Part shown: piece after piece, positions 24,154 through 36,425 of the stretch
Numbering within the stretch: the stretch's first letter is position 1
How the letters are laid out: each line of letters opens with the position of its first letter
Source of the DNA: Lethocerus indicus
Taxonomy: Eukaryota; Arthropoda; Insecta; Hemiptera; Belostomatidae
Reading direction: 5' to 3'
Length of the DNA stretch: 64,000 nt
Assembly: GCA_019843655.1 (NCBI GenBank)
Contig: JACDQD010000002.1
Span: forward strand, 13,787,154-13,851,153
Position numbers and translations under genes: made by a program
Notes under the pieces: model-generated
The model's input: only the letters and a program-made list of their open reading frames with translations
Told to the model about the DNA's origin: nothing
Database searches by the model: none

Positions 24154-26122
24154 CTTGTGTGCGTGCCCGTGTATTTATGTGTAGACAAACGCGTCAATCT
24201 TACGTGACAATCTACCGCCCCCTTCTTTTCCTTCAACGCGGCACTTACTTCTAATGACTCAAGGTTTTAAGATGCCCAATCGCGCCATTCACGTTCTGCC
24301 GTTAGGTCAGGTGTTAAGTTCATGCAAAAATAAACTCTCGGGTTATTTCTGTACCACGGTCTATATATATTATTGAACTCGATTGACATCATCTTTGATC
24401 CGCTAAGGAGAGCGCAACTGTAATTGTTTGAAAATATCAATCCTAATCGATCGATTAAAATTGTATGTTGAATAACTGTAAGCGTTAGTATTTCACAAAT
24501 CGTGGCAGCCCAAAATTGTATTCTGGGTAATTATTTAAATAACAGTGTTATTTCGATCATTCCCGAAATCATTTCTGAAGCAATAAGTAACCGTGTAATG
24601 AGTAGAAATGTTATTCACAGCACTCTCCTATATGAGACTTGATTATATTCAACGATTGCATGCCAACGAAATTTTTGTGGAACCAATTTATTCCTACGAC
24701 CCGTGGTAAGGCGACGCGCGCGCATTTTACATTTCATGAGACTAACTTATGAAATTAGGAACCCGTGTTTGAAGAAATTCCAAGTAGCACAAAATACCCG
24801 AAAACGGACCATAAAATTATGTTGGCCCGTTTGTGTGGCCCATCCGGGAATATCCTCACAGCGGGGGAGCCCATAGCTTAGGGGTCCGGTCTCAAAGAGA
24901 ACCTAATTGTTAATGTCGCAATAACTTTGGTCCGTTTGACGACATTTAGGGCCGTGAATGGTGGGCCACGATGCAAATCGTCCACGGTGGAATTCGTCGG
25001 CGTTAACTCAAACGGGATTACACTGAAAAATAATATATCCGGACAATTTTTCATTCGATTTCACCTAATCCACGCTCAATTGCTCGAGCCGCTAACTAGT
25101 AACATAAATTTCTCGTTGTAGGCGACTTGTGTCATTATCTACATAATAAAATTCTGTGGTTAATTTCAATGTAAAAGAAAGGTTGAAAATAAATTATGTT
25201 AAATTTGTATTCTAACCACTTGTAATTGAGGTGGGATCGAATGGAATTCATCCAGTGCACACTGAACAATAATTTTAGAGGTCAGCAGAAGCCATTCTAC
25301 ACCATGGGATTTAGGTAGGGGATATTGCAAATTCCTGAATGGCGTCCACTTCAAGTAGATTTTACGCTTAGGTCTGAAGCGTACAGGAGACTGTTTAGTC
25401 ATTGAGAGTGCGGTCGTTGAATCGGGGACGGTGGCGAACGGCGGCGAGTGAATGATAGCCGGGCAACAGGATGATTGGACACACGGTAGCCCCGCGCACC
25501 CTCCATTTCATGCCGTCCCAAACCCCACTCCCGCCGGTTAGCCACGCACCTTCCGCCTCTTTATGATTTAGGAATATTACCTGAATTCCATTCACGATGC
25601 ACACGCTGCAGTCCGACCTACCGCGATGAACACCTTCCAGGTCTGGTTCGAGTACACTGACGATTTCAAATATGGCCAAATATAAAGATGTTCCAAAATA
25701 TAAACCGTATCATCATTAAAAATCAGATATAAGACCAGAGAATAGTATGAAAACGATTGAGAGATCCTGAAAAAAGCGCTCAAATTTCTGAGCGGGAAGA
25801 TATTCAAGTGTCTTTTCATTGGCTAATACTGAATTGATTCGTCGTATCACACAGACATAACTATTGAATTTATAATGTACACAGTAGTTTAAACAGTATG
25901 CGCAGTAGCCACTTATGCCCCCACTCACCGATTTCACGGCCCGTCCTCTTATCCGCTAACATTTAAGCCACATTAACATTCCAATAAATAACGCTGTCGG
26001 TTTCGGAAGATCGATTGCGCATTTTTATCTACCGCCCAGTTGCGACGGATGCATTATTAATACGAGCGTGAAATCTTGAATTCCGAACGAACTGAAATAT
26101 CGCGTGTACTACATGAATGCGC

Positions 26123-26142
26123 GGTGCAGCATGTTCTGCACC
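26123..26142. repeat. Hairpin GGTGCAG/CTGCACC
   Basis: Seven-base perfect, GC-containing arms surround a 6-nt loop. Confidence 0.8.
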
Positions 26143-27186
26143 TTGAACAGGGCACAATAAGGCGTAATAGATTCGCGCATTTATACACCTCGCAGGGTGA
26201 AGAGCGTCAATTGGCAAGTTGTGTTGGCAGAGGAGTATTTCGCGGAGTTTTTATAATGAACACGTTTTATCCCCGCGACTAATTAAGACTTGTAATGGTC
26301 GGAGGTGTGAATATACGCGAGCATATATATACTGATCAGGCGGCCAAATTTAGGCTGGCTGGAGGCCTGAGATGGCACCACCATCAGACCGCCTGTCACC
26401 GCTAGGTCTGGGGGCCCTCCTTATGATTTAAAGATACACCCCCCCCCACCCTGCCAACCTCTCGGCCCCATACTCAAGTGTGGTCCGCAATGTATTAAAC
26501 ATAACCGTGGCACAACCCCGCGGCCGCTCCGGCCTCCCTTGAATACTTCATCGCCGGCGTTATTGTTCCTTCTCCCTCTTATTTTATTGCCTCCTTCCCT
26601 ATCCTAATTATCCGCCGAGACGCGTCGCCAATTCAAATCCCCTCCGGGACGGTCGGGTGGACGGCCGGAGCCCGATGAATTAAACAAAGCTCGGCCGTCG
26701 CCGTGACCCGAACTATGAGACAATGAGCTAATATATTTTCACCTGTTCGCCGCCCGTCACCGTGATTTATGAAGTCGGCCAGACGCTTATACCCGTTAGA
26801 GTTTGACGCACGGAAAAGTGATGATTCGCCGACCTACAGTCCTAATAGCGTATTCCCGAGGAATATTTATTATAAAAATGAAAAGCGTAGTTTAAAAAGG
26901 CGGACGATTTTCAGAAATATTTTATCATCGTACGGGCATTAAATATAGTTCTGGGCCGTAAGTTTAAAAAATAAACGAGTTCAGGGTGTCTAGACAAAGA
27001 GAGGCTCAACTCGACTGGGTGCACCTTACGCTTCTTCTTTAACAATATGTTTAACTCTCTCTCGCTCCTTCTGTCTCTATCTTTGGTTCACGATAAATCC
27101 AATTACATGCGGGGCTCACCCTATCCCATTCTTCTTGTTGTTCTGCTTCAGAGAGCACTCGTTGGCCGGGCCCGGCACAGTGTTAC

Positions 27187-27299
27187 CGCTCCCTCCTTCC
27201 CTACCTACCTCCGTCTCGCTCACTCTCATTCTCATCCTCTCTAGACCTCTTCCTCACCCACCCACCGCCCCCATCTTCTCTCTCTCTTTCACTCTCCTT
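27187..27299. repeat. Pyrimidine-rich (CT) tract
   Basis: Over about 110 bases the plus strand is mostly C and T, with TCTCTCTCT and CTCATTCTCATC runs. It could form triplex DNA. Serine-, leucine- and proline-rich frames over it are artefacts of composition. Confidence 0.85.
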
Positions 27300-27424
27300 G
27301 GTCTATTCAACGCGGTGAGGTCGTGCACTACGTCTCATTACAGCGATCTGCGGCGGAGATACGGAGAGCGGGCTTTTTGACTTATACCCCACCGGGAGGG
27401 GAAGCGGCCTCGCCCATCCTCTGA

Positions 27425-27447
27425 GTGTGTACGTGTGTGTGTGTGTG
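27425..27447. repeat. (GT)n microsatellite, interrupted
   Basis: A GT dinucleotide run is interrupted once by AC (GTGTGTACGTGTGTG pattern). Confidence 0.9.
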
Positions 27448-27939
27448 ACGTCGGAAAGACATCGTTACACCGGTTCCCACTTATTGGGAAGTAACCACGG
27501 AACCATTGTTCGGTGGGATACCGATGGGTTATTTACACATTGCAATAATGAAAAATGTATTGTTATCTTAGATCGTAATGTGGGGCGAGAAATATGCGGG
27601 GTCGTAGGTACGAGATGAATTTTCACTGGAAATTATAATATACAATTGCCTTATATTGGCGTTCGTAATTCATCCCCTTGTCGGCCATAAGTTTACGTAA
27701 AGTCGGAGACTCGAGCTAAGACGTGTCGTGGCGTAATGACGACGGGTAAAATAATCCAGGCGGTGTCAGGTACTCGGAGATAGGGTAAGTTGAGCGTTCC
27801 CGGCCCAACATCTTGTACAATAACGCGTATTCTTCCGCACAGTCGCGGGTAATCTCCTCCGCGGCGGGACCCCACACGAAGAGCGTACACGGACCGAGAG
27901 GACGAACTATAAAGTCGGCTGAATTATTATTATTTTGCC

Positions 27940-28070
27940 CGGGTGGTAGGAGTACGCGCGTCGGGGGGCGTCGTGTCGCGGGTGAGGCGCGTGGGTGTAA
28001 GGAACTGAAAATCGTCGAACAAATTCGCGCGGAGTGCGGGTCCGGCGTTCAAGGCTGGCGGGTGTGAGGA
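27940..28070. other. CpG-dense block
   Basis: By eye there are about 20 CpG dinucleotides in about 130 bases, including ACGCGCGTCGG and GGCGTCGTGTCGCGGG. This is well above the surrounding DNA. Because many insects have sparse methylation, high CpG density alone does not mark a promoter. Confidence 0.6.
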
Positions 28071-28631
28071 ATAGGCGGACCTATACCGGGGCCGTTCTTA
28101 TGCAAATGCAGATCGGAAGGAGACACACGAGGCGACTGCACCTTACCGGACTGCACCGGCTCCTTCGGCCGGGCACACCAATTCAGTCACGACTCCCCGC
28201 TGCAGACATCTCTCTGTGGGCGAACAATACGCCCGGGGTTTCACTTGCATTATTTATTACAATTTTAAATAATCCCACGAATTATCCCCAAACAAAATTC
28301 TAAACATCAACTATAATATGTGACTAATATAAAATTATACCAGTTAATCCGACGAATAAAATGAGGTATTGCATCTATCATCTGATTTGGGAACGGCTAC
28401 AGGGAATATTCATTAACGCCCAGTTAACTGATTATATACACACAAGGGATAATAAAAGGAAAAGAAATATTTTTTGATTACGATTCAATGACAATTTAGT
28501 AGTGTACAGGAATGTTAATTAAGATGCGTTAATAGGCTGCGTATATAAAATTACCATCATTAATATGGATAAAACAATTAACCGCGACCGCACTAATAGA
28601 ATATGATTGTATATTGGGCCTGTCGGGCAAG

Positions 28632-28666
28632 GATGAATCAATTAATGCAGTGTTAATTGATTCATC
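28632..28666. repeat. Perfect hairpin, 14-bp arms and 7-nt loop
   Basis: The left arm GATGAATCAATTAA (28632-28645) and right arm TTAATTGATTCATC (28653-28666) are exact reverse complements around TGCAGTG. This is one of the two longest perfect inverted repeats I found. Both arms contain AATCAATTAA, which carries an ATTA homeodomain core, so it could be a two-fold binding site or a hairpin-forming element. Confidence 0.95.
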
Positions 28667-29222
28667 GGTCGGGTGAAGATGGGCGGATGACGGAGGCAGA
28701 GGTCTCGCGGATGTTGCCCGGTGGAGGGGATCACATGTCAGCGGAGTCAACCAGTTCGGATCGAACATGCCCTGTAATTTATTTGGTGTAAGGGCGCATT
28801 AATTCCCTTATCGGAGAATCAGATCAGTGTCGTTCACTTGGTACCAGGCCAGTCTGTCTTTGCGAGACACTCAAGGCTCACGGGTTTCCATTAAATTTAT
28901 TACTGTACCATTAATTAACCTTTGAGTTTATAGCCGAGCCGATTAGAGGCTTTACTTAACGCTCCTGTTTCCATTCTTGGAAAAGTCTGTTGCCATTCGA
29001 ATGAAACTTTGCATTTTATCTGTTATGTTTCCCGCCCTATTAATTTCACCCGAGAACAATTTTAAATAGATATAGATACAATAATTAATTAACGGCATGG
29101 AAAACCTCAAATTATGACAATGTCACTGATAAATACACTGTATATTTATAATCATTAATTCATTTAATTTCTGTGATTATGTTGGAAGTATATATGGGCA
29201 CCCTCATGCTGCGTAACAAACC

Positions 29223-29243
29223 GTAGCATTAGCAAAATGCTAC
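29223..29243. repeat. Hairpin GTAGCATT/AATGCTAC
   Basis: Eight-base perfect arms surround a 5-nt loop in AT-rich DNA. Confidence 0.85.
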
Positions 29244-30552
29244 TAAGTGAAATCGATCTGAAAAAATGAGACACATTAAATTAATTTTTTATTGTAACCT
29301 ATTGTTTACCGAAGTTATTTTTTAAGCACTGTAAGAACAATATTACGTTTTTTTTCTATGTCCCTAGCAAAGAAGACATGTTCACAACAGCATGGAACGT
29401 ATCAAGTTTTTTTATATTTCTCTATGTAGCTCTCAAGATTCACTGTTTAATTTGTTTGTAACAAGATCCTTCGGTCACCGAGCCCCGTATAAAATGCCTG
29501 AATTAATGCAGGAAGCCGCCTTCATTTATAAAACGTGGACGTTTATTATTCAGTTGAAGATATGGCTTTGAACCCTACATCTACTAATCTCCGGTTCTCA
29601 ATACCGAGTCATGATTCCCGGGCTCGGAAGGTCCCACGGTCTCGGCTTCGGCCTATTCGTCAACTTACTACTAGGGGCGTTTGAAGACTAAATTCGGCCT
29701 AGATAGCCGACCCGACATAAATCTAACTATTCTATCATCACGGCCGGATATGTGCCCCCATTGTCGAGTGACCGAATTCATATAATAAAAGACGAGTTGT
29801 TTTTCAAAACATTAGTCTCAATCAATAGAATACTCACTGGAAACTAAAGCCTTAACCTTAAGCTCTACCCTAGCACCCTTTAGGCAATTTTTTAGAAAGT
29901 CCGGTATCTTTTGGATGGTAATCAAATTCTCTCGCTAAGCTAGACTAGTTACTCCGTCCCACCGTCCTCAGTATGGGACAGATAACTGTGTGATGATATA
30001 TGATGTGGGCTAGCTAAGGCTCGAAACGTTTGCATTTATTATGAACTCATAAAGACTACGTTTCAACAGACTTGTAAAGAACTGCTCCCAGTTTGAATAC
30101 CCGGGAAATTTATTGGCCCCCATCGGGACAAAAATTCGGACAATTCCTTCTAAACGGCGCATTTCTTCATTCCACTTTCGAAAGCCGGGGTGGAAAACAC
30201 AAGTTTAGTCTTGTCAGAAGACAGGTAGGACAATATATTTATTTGTGGTCCGACTGGGCCCCTATGTCCCGGCCGACTACCAAATAGAAGCCGCTTCGCC
30301 GTGATGAACGGCCTCCGGCCCCGTAAAATATCTTCTGCCCCAAAAGGCGAGTTTAACCGCAGCTATTAAAAAACGGGGGAAAAATGTAAAAGAAAAAAGT
30401 AGATCCAAGTTTGATTTATAACAGCTAGGCCGTGGGGGCCACCGTAAAATGCGGTTTTGCAGGTAGCCGCCAGCTGCTACTAGCGGTAGGCACGACCCAA
30501 CTACTGTTCAACGGCACAGCCATTAGAATGAGACGTTTAAAATAAACTCAAA

Positions 30553-30561
30553 CCCCCCCCC
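30553..30561. repeat. C9 homopolymer
   Basis: Nine consecutive C residues embedded in A-rich sequence. Confidence 0.95.
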
Positions 30562-31072
30562 AAGAGTGGCATCATTCTTACCTAATCAATCTTCCTCTTT
30601 CTTCTCATTCTCTTACAACTACTGCAAATAACAAATAAATCAGTCCCGAACGATACTTTTTATAATAAAATTGTGCCAGATATGGAATGTAATTTACATT
30701 AAGCAACATTTACATAATCTACATTTAACAACAAATCTGTGATCATAATGTTCGTAAGTTTCATATTACTAATATTTTTATACCCTTGTTATGCGATTTT
30801 AAATATTTAACCTAGGCTTAAAGATTTTTTAGTTATCAGTATAAATTTCACTTACAATGTGCATTGAAACACGATTGTCACGCCTATAATTCTTAAAGGC
30901 TCCGCCATCCAACGGATATATTTGTACCGCTATATTTTTAACGTGAAACATTAAATGCATTTATAAATGGTTGAGGGGTGAGTGGGCGTCCTTCCCCAAC
31001 GCCCCGTGCTGTCTGTCTGGAAGCAGATTTAAAACTGTTTATCTCTCGGGAGGGTTCTTATAATTACGAATA

Positions 31073-31145
31073 AGACAGCGAGGGAGGGGAGAGATAAAGA
31101 GCGAGGGAGGGAAATAGACGGGAAAGGTGAGGAAGTGGAGATGGA
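31073..31145. repeat. Purine-rich tract
   Basis: The plus strand over about 70 bases is dominated by GGGAGG, GAGGGAGGG and GGAAA words with few pyrimidines. It leads directly into the E-box cluster at 31147. Confidence 0.8.
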
Positions 31146-31146
31146 A

Positions 31147-31243
31147 CACGTGTGGCGGATACGGGGGACCGGGTAGCGGGTGTGCGGGGTCACGTGACCC
31201 CCCGAGAGAGCATCCCTTTTAGAGACATTAGACTTAACACGTG
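31147..31243. promoter_or_regulatory. Triple CACGTG E-box cluster with 16-bp palindrome
   Basis: CACGTG occurs at 31147-31152, 31191-31196 and 31238-31243, spaced 44 and 47 bases. The middle copy is the centre of a perfect 16-bp palindrome, GGGGTCACGTGACCCC (31186-31201), which contains the CLEAR-type core GTCACGTGAC recognised by MITF/TFE-family bHLH-zipper factors. Across the whole window CACGTG occurs about as often as chance predicts, so only the local clustering and symmetry are notable. The near-regular spacing of four to five helical turns could suit cooperative binding. There is no recognisable gene beside it. Confidence 0.4.
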
Positions 31244-31450
31244 CTCTCCACTTGTACTTTTACCTGGGGCCGCGCACTCTCTAAGTGACCCCCGCAAATA
31301 GTATATTTACATACTGGAAGTTTTCAAAAGACCGAAATGAATTGTATTTTGAGCCATATATGATGTTTGGGGTTCATTCTAAGATCATTTAAAACTTCAT
31401 TTGCTTATCCTCGCCCAGTCGGTAGGCAGCAGCATTCCGTTAGTAATATA

Positions 31451-31472
31451 TTCTTAAGCTATAGCTTAAGAA
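31451..31472. repeat. Perfect 22-bp palindrome
   Basis: The half-site TTCTTAAGCTA is followed immediately by its exact reverse complement TAGCTTAAGAA with no spacer. Palindromes of this length without a spacer are unlikely by chance in 64 kb. It could bind a homodimer, extrude as a cruciform, or be the remnant of an inverted duplication. Confidence 0.97.
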
Positions 31473-33074
31473 GCTAGACTCGGTGGCGGGAAGTCGAAAC
31501 CGAACTTCCACAGGACCAAATCATCAAAACGAAACAGAATAAAAGAGAAGAATTATAAGAAATATATATGGTTATATGGGTAAAGAGAAAATGCAATATG
31601 AATCCTTATTATGAATAGTAAAACATACGTGAATTAATGATTCCCGTTAGAATCACTATTATTTTCCTGTATGACTTTCAATAAACAAATTATTTATTAA
31701 AAATAAATTATCATCACTGGTGTTATATTTACCAAGGTTGAAAAAAGAACATGGATTAAAACATCCACGACCCGGTCCATTCTCGAAATTTTAACTGGCA
31801 GTTTAGAAAAACAGGTAGGGCCGGAAGCGGGCAGACTTTTCCAAGGCCCTTACTGTGCCTGGGATTTAAAGGAAGTGGAACACCTGACGAGTTTAAATGC
31901 CCACAATGGGCCATCCGACATCCCTTTAAAAGTTGCCGCATCCTGAATTCTACAAATTGTATATTACGGGCCATTAAAAGCGTAAATTAATTCACTAAAC
32001 AAATTCGTGTATCAAATATAATCTGTACTCCTCTATTAAATAATATATTTATGCTGTGTACTAATTATTGCCTCAATGTGTTTGCATACGAAATTGATCT
32101 ATATTACACATAGATACCGTTTGAAATACTCAACAATTCCTAATACTGAATGGAGATTTAAATATAAATTTCTTTTTTAGGTACTGCCAACTATGAAGCT
32201 TTTCTAATACGATTTTGAATTGACCAGTCGATTGATTAACTGCTTTCAAACATTGAAATAAGTAAGACTTTACAGAAATGAATGGTTATTATGGTATGCC
32301 ATGTACAATGTAACAACTGGAAATTATTTGACCGAGTCGGCGAGGACGTAGGCGGGGATTAAAATGAATTACTATTCGTCGTAATTAAAGGGACGAGCAA
32401 AATCTGAAAGAAAACTACAGTGCCCCCGGGGTTAATAGGTATTTAATAACCTAATGCATGACAGATTCCTGTATTAACAAGAAACTAATAACTTAATTAT
32501 CTGAAAATAATGGAAGGGACGGTATCGGCACGGTACTGATCCTCGAGGTTCACGCTATGCTCACCATTATTGTCATTACGACCATTTGCATACCTCGTTA
32601 AGTTTCTTAAACACCTATTCCCCCTATGCACTTGAGCAGTGGGATAAGGCTAGAGAGAGGGAGACGAGCCGCGCGGGGTATATATTTTAGGTAATCGTTT
32701 GATTGCCTAAATGTCCGCTCTTTTCCCGATAATGATTCCTTTCCAGAGACCTCTCGAGATGTACGGCCGCATGAGGTAAATCATTCTTAGACAATAAACA
32801 AGCCCGTCTTTATAGATTGGTTACGTGCATGACTATACGTTCCGAGGTCTGTCTAATTTAAGTTTTATATATTAAAATTAGACTTCCTACGTGCCTACCT
32901 AGATTTTTTATCAATTAACAGACACTTGGTTTTTCAAATACAAATTTAAACATTTTTTCCTTGAGAATTGAATGAGAAAATATATGAGAATTCTTGTTCA
33001 TAATCTGTGCTTAGCTAAAACCAATATTTTAGCGCAATTTACTGGAAGATAAAACTTGAATCGGTTCTGAGTGA

Positions 33075-33165
33075 GGGTGAGGTATATCTGGCTCAGTGGT
33101 TAAAAATTGAAGTCCACTTATAATGGCTGAGCATGGACTGAAATGAATCGGTCAAGCCAAAAAAA
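33075..33165 (+). repeat. Weak tRNA/SINE-like fragment
   Basis: TGGCTCAGTGGTTAA near the start fits a polymerase III A-box. About 70 bases downstream ATCGGTCAAGCC is only a poor B-box. There is no cloverleaf. A decayed SINE is possible, as is chance. Confidence 0.2.
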
Positions 33166-35161
33166 TATAGGTTCCAAAGAGGATGCTAAACGGATGGATT
33201 TTTTTACTATATAAATATTATATACTATATATAGGGTGAAGCAACAACATTGTGTCATATAGGTAAATTAGAAGCTATCGTTAGGAAGACATGAGTGGGA
33301 TGCGAAGGATGGGAACGAGAGGAAATGGATAAAAAGAAGCAAAAAGCAGATAAGCTGAAATCCGAACTGTTCTGTGATAGATGCTGAGATCAGATATGCA
33401 CCGTAATCAAATATTAGGCCTAGAAATAACGAACCTTCCGGTGCAGTGATTAACGTGTATTACATCTCCCGGTGAATACCTCCCCGTTCTTAATCACCGC
33501 ACGGATAGTAATTGGCCGCTATTCAATTCAGATTCGAATCAAGGGAATGAACCGTTTGCAAATCAACCTGTTCTGGGTTCAATTTCCCGGAGGAATTTCT
33601 CCGGCGTCGCTGGAAAGGATGCACCCTGTAGCGGGGGCCCGCGTCTCGGAAGGTTAATTCAGGTCATCTCATTGTGGCTCACCCCTTTGGCCCACTGTTA
33701 ATACTCGGAGTCTCATTACTTTCTTTTCCGTCTCCGACTATAACCGGTCATAAATAACGAGCCCTCTCCCCACCGAGCCCCCGACCCGAAATGAATCTGA
33801 ATGCCTAAACGGCAATAGAGGGCGGGGAGCATTGAGCGAGGTGTAGGAGGAGCAGGTGCCGGAAGCGGGCCGGAGCCGGAAGCCGGATCATCCGCCCCCG
33901 TCTAGACGGCTTAGACAGGGTGATTGCGGGCCCACCGCCTTCCGCCAAATCCTTTCACGGTGTCACGAGAAGCCAGCCGGCCGCACACTTGTTTCTTATT
34001 GCATCCCGATTGCAGATAGTCACAACAGCCGGAAGCACTAGCTACCATTCAGCACACACTGAAACGTAGCTGTCGATAACGTTCATAATCTTGGCTCCCC
34101 AAATAACAAATTCGTGCATTTTTTAAACCTATAGCGATTCGTGGAAATGAGTGCCAGCGACGGTCTACCCTCAGACTATTCCTCCAACATGCTGAGAACC
34201 GTTAAGGTATTCCATTAATCCCAAATTTTGATTTATATGTAAATAATTCTACATAATATTTTTAAATTATTACTATATATCATAGTACTTCCAATACAAT
34301 CCATTGATCAAATTACGTGTAAATATTGGTCTTTGCTTTTGACGCGCCTTTTCTTTTGAAGGTGTTAGAGTAACTATTTGGAATGTATGTAAGTTTGAAA
34401 AATAAATCTATCATGTTCACGAATGCATAATATCTGTCGTTAAAAAAAAGAATAAAAATAAACCCACCGACATTTTTACTTGTATGCCAATTTTTCTTTT
34501 CAATTGTATCTTTGTCATAATCATGCAAAAGATATAATTTAAGTCAAAAAACGAACCGCACGTAAACTAAATTAAAATAATATTATAATACATTAGAATA
34601 ACAATACAGTGTAGTACTAATTGAAATGTTTATTGCGACACACAAAAATTTATTCCTTCGGCCGACCGGGGATATTTTTTATCCCACCAAAATGACGGAA
34701 TAGCGGCCCACGCCGGCTGAGATTTGCATGTCTCCCAGGATTGACGACGTACACGAATTTTTGTAAGTTTTTGTTCCGCTTTCTAAGCTAAAAGATTACA
34801 GGCGATATTTCTCTGGTAACAAATAACTAAACGGAATAAAATATTACAAAATATGTTTTTCAGGTTTGGCGTAGGCACAGTCCTAAAAGGATGTCGGACC
34901 AGATATTCTTCTCCGGGTTTTTCTATTGAACCGGACGATTGGTAACAAACAGGAAGACAGGCCACATTTTCAGAACGTTTGAATATCAACAACAGTACTT
35001 AAATTATTAAATGAACTCCCGTTTATTTTATATAAGATCAGTATCCAGAACAAATCCATACGAATGTTACTTACTACACCTTTACTTGTTTTTACAATTA
35101 AATATTATAAATTAATTTTAAATAGTTTAATTAGTTGGTTGCAGTGCTTTATATATATTTC

Positions 35162-35165
<4 letters not shown>

Positions 35166-35205
<40 letters not shown>
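35166..35205. repeat. (TA)20 microsatellite
   Basis: Forty bases of perfect TA repeat are preceded by a shorter TATATATAT run. This is an easily unwound element and a likely length-polymorphic site. Confidence 0.97.
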
Positions 35206-35210
<5 letters not shown>

Positions 35211-36079
35211 TATTAACATAATATTCAATTTGCTTATGCCTATTTGCTACGTTTCCAACCATATAACGTAATATATGGGGAGAATTCCAGAAAGGAATTT
35301 GGGCGACGCCGAAGGAAAATGCGGAGAAGAAGGCCTGTATCAGGAGGCCAGGACCGGATAGGCGATCGCTTGAACAATATCCTCGGCTCAGATTCCGCTT
35401 TTATAAAATATCAGATCTTGAGACTATTTCGGACCTGTTAAAAGGTTTTCTTAAATAATTCTTTTCTAGATATTACCGTAGATTAATTCATAATAGTCAT
35501 ATCACGACGAGTTCAGTAAACTTTATAATACTAATTGCTACTGAGCAGAAGATTTGCCTACCATTTTGAGATATCGAAGTACGTATAAGACTAGGCTCCG
35601 TTTAATGAATACCCTCGACAATCACTACACGGGTACTGAGGATGAAACAAGCCCGATAAATGAGGAAAGCCGTGTACAGTGCAATCCCCACTATCGATAG
35701 TAATTATTATTGCGGAGCTAGCGTCACACATTAAACGTTAGAATAATTCATTCGAGTTAATACTCCCGATAAATAACTATCCGGCAGTAAAAGTGTCACT
35801 CTTCTATGTATAAACATGTTAATATTCAGTTGAGAGCCGCGTCCATTACGTGTACCGTGGCAGTAGTGTGCATAAATGACACGATGTAAATAGTCTCTCA
35901 CATATATGAGTGGGATTCGCGGACGGACAATGGAGTATTAGCATTGGTAATACGGATGCCGGCTTGTCTGAATATTTAATTTAGCCGAGTCTGGGTCCGA
36001 CCCGAGCGACAAGTGGAGGATGGAGTGGCGGCTGGCATTTGATACCTGTCGTCCGAGTGCGCGTCCCCGTTACGAGAAG

Positions 36080-36102
36080 GGAGAGAGAGAGAGAGAGAGA
36101 GG
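36080..36102. repeat. (GA)n microsatellite
   Basis: About ten uninterrupted GA units, preceded by GAGAAGG. Confidence 0.95.
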
Positions 36103-36413
36103 GCAAGTTCATTGAAATATTTTATGTAAACTCCCTCCCAGATCTGGAGACGTCCGTCTTCGGTTTCAGTCCGAACAACGAAAAGGGAGGCGCGCCGATT
36201 TGATTCGCCGAATAAGGCGATAGTTGCATGCAGAGTGAAACTTTACTGCCGGCCCCGGTGAGGACGAGCCTTTGAATAAATATAACATAAATGAAAATAA
36301 AAAAAGACTTCATTCCCTCTTCAGGTCGTCGTCCGAGTTCAGTTCCTGCGCAGCTGTTAATAAAAAGTCCCCGGGCCGATTTTAAGGACTCTCGGAGCCC
36401 TCTTCCTCATCCT

Positions 36414-36425
36414 GAACACGTGTTC
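36414..36425. repeat. 12-bp E-box palindrome GAACACGTGTTC
   Basis: A perfect palindrome around CACGTG. The inner 10-mer AACACGTGTT recurs at 50721-50730. Confidence 0.85.

Larger units (their letters stand above)
21901..26300. other. Non-coding segment, mixed composition with a GT microsatellite
   Basis: The segment is mainly AT-rich with GC-rich parts near 23.1-23.35, 23.85-24.1 and 25.4-25.65 kb. A tandem 10-mer and an adjacent E-box palindrome lie at 23534-23564, a TG repeat at 24126-24153 and a 7-bp-arm hairpin at 26123-26142. The overlapping frames on the two strands at 25395-26282 contain no known domain. Confidence 0.6.
26301..28300. other. GC-rich non-coding segment with pyrimidine tracts and CpG-dense core
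   Basis: Two GC-rich blocks (26.34-26.80 and 27.93-28.24 kb) flank a CT-rich region. A C9 run lies at 26439-26447, the pyrimidine-rich tract at 27187-27299 and a GT repeat at 27425-27447. Frames at 27047-27244, 27135-27380 and 27813-28303 are low-complexity or composition-driven. No domain was recognised. Confidence 0.6.
28301..33440. other. Mostly AT-rich non-coding segment with strong palindromes
   Basis: Apart from GC-rich parts near 29.5-29.75, 30.1-30.5 and 31.0-31.3 kb, this is AT-rich DNA with many TTAATTAA-type words. It holds several of the best inverted repeats in the window: 28632-28666, 29223-29243, 31186-31201 and 31451-31472. A C9 run lies at 30553-30561 and a purine-rich tract at 31073-31145. 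Only very short open frames occur, none recognisable. Confidence 0.65.

Noticed and set aside
24045..24254. Open frame with Cys-Val repeats
   Set aside because: It is the translation of the TG microsatellite.
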